A DNA stretch of 15,435 nucleotides from contig CANBQJ010000075.1 of NCBI GenBank assembly GCA_947371645.1, forward strand, positions 1 through 15,435. Reading direction: 5' to 3'. Below are positions 15,037 through 15,435 of this stretch, piece after piece. Under the pieces are notes generated by a model, which worked only from the letters and a program-made list of their open reading frames with translations, did no database searches and was not told the origin of the DNA. Each line of letters opens with the position of its first letter. The stretch's first letter is position 1. A program made the translations under genes and the position numbers. Origin of the DNA: Burkholderiales bacterium. GTDB lineage: Bacteria > Pseudomonadota > Gammaproteobacteria > Burkholderiales > Burkholderiaceae.

Positions 15037-15435
15037 ATGGCCGCCTTCAACGAAGAGACCGTTACTTCCGTTCACCACTGGAACGACACGCTGTTCAGCT
15101 TTCGCACCACCCGTGACCCCGCGCTGCGCTTTCACAGCGGGCACTTCGTGATGATCGGCCTGATGGTCAATGGCAAGCCGCTGATGCGCGCTTACTCGGT
15201 GGCCAGTGCCAACTACGAAGAGCACCTGGAGTTTTTGTCGATCAAGGTGCAGGACGGCCCCTTGACCTCGCGCCTGCAGCACCTCAAGGTGGGCGACAAG
15301 ATCATGGTGGGCCGCAAGGCCGTGGGCACCCTGGTCGTCGACGACCTGCTGCCCGCGCCCAACCTCTACCTGTTTGGCACCGGCACCGGCCTGGCGCCCT
15401 TCATGAGCATCATCCAGGACCCGTACAGCTACGAG
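15037..15435 (+). CDS. fpr: Ferredoxin--NADP reductase, N-terminal part (3' end outside window)
   Basis: The first 133 residues of a ferredoxin/flavodoxin-NADP(H) reductase, a cytoplasmic FAD enzyme that passes electrons between NADPH and ferredoxin or flavodoxin, often serving oxidative stress defence and Fe-S enzymes. Residues 36-58 contain the FAD-binding run GHFVMIGLMVNGKPLM and RAYSVAS (51-57). EFLSIKVQDGPLTSRLQHLK continues the FAD domain, and LYLFGTGTGLAPFMSI (110-125) is the start of the NADP-binding domain. The family is about 257 aa, so roughly half is present. ATG 15037 is chosen because MAAFNEETVTSVHHWNDTLF matches the usual N-terminus; no in-frame alternative fits better. It is divergent from queC. 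Confidence 0.95.
   Translation, partial: MAAFNEETVTSVHHWNDTLFSFRTTRDPALRFHSGHFVMIGLMVNGKPLMRAYSVASANYEEHLEFLSIKVQDGPLTSRLQHLKVGDKIMVGRKAVGTLVVDDLLPAPNLYLFGTGTGLAPFMSIIQDPYSYE

Overview
The window is high-GC (roughly two thirds G+C by eye), densely coded bacterial chromosome. The gene content points to a betaproteobacterium of the order Burkholderiales: glnE divergent from a very long yhdP homologue, a mannose-type PTS IIA directly overlapping HPr, a LemA/M48 pair, and an fpr whose residues look like those of Comamonadaceae and Sphaerotilaceae. This placement is made from remembered family sequences, not from a search. I see no tRNA, rRNA, CRISPR array, insertion sequence or prophage gene.

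Layout. (1) 1-1788, minus: the N-terminal 596 codons of glnE (nitrogen control), running off the left edge. (2) 1917-6814, plus: yhdP (giant AsmA-like envelope protein) followed 14 bp later by a TlpA/ResA-like thioredoxin lipoprotein. (3) 6790-7986, minus: an unusual protein that reads as a histidine kinase core fused to a receiver domain, with the key catalytic residues of both replaced. It overlaps the end of the thioredoxin gene tail to tail. (4) 8101-9539, plus: an exported protein of unknown function, then the PTS IIA(Man)-like protein and HPr. The usual ptsI (Enzyme I) does not follow. (5) 9795-11591, plus: a SphA/MetA-type outer-membrane channel protein and a chalcone-isomerase-like exported protein. 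(6) 11623-14866, minus: queC, lemA and an M48-like membrane protein, each start overlapping the previous stop by ATGA. The M48 member has lost the HExxH motif. (7) 15037-15435, plus: the N-terminal 133 codons of fpr, running off the right edge.

The genes do not form one pathway. They are short operons for nitrogen regulation, envelope lipid homeostasis and redox, PTS signalling, outer-membrane transport, queuosine synthesis, and ferredoxin/flavodoxin redox. The most notable feature is two independent apparent pseudoenzymes: a kinase/receiver fusion with Arg at the H-box His and Glu at the receiver Asp, and an M48 protease homologue with three of four catalytic or metal-binding positions changed. 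Both have intact reading frames, so they look like maintained non-catalytic regulators or scaffolds rather than decaying genes. That is inference.
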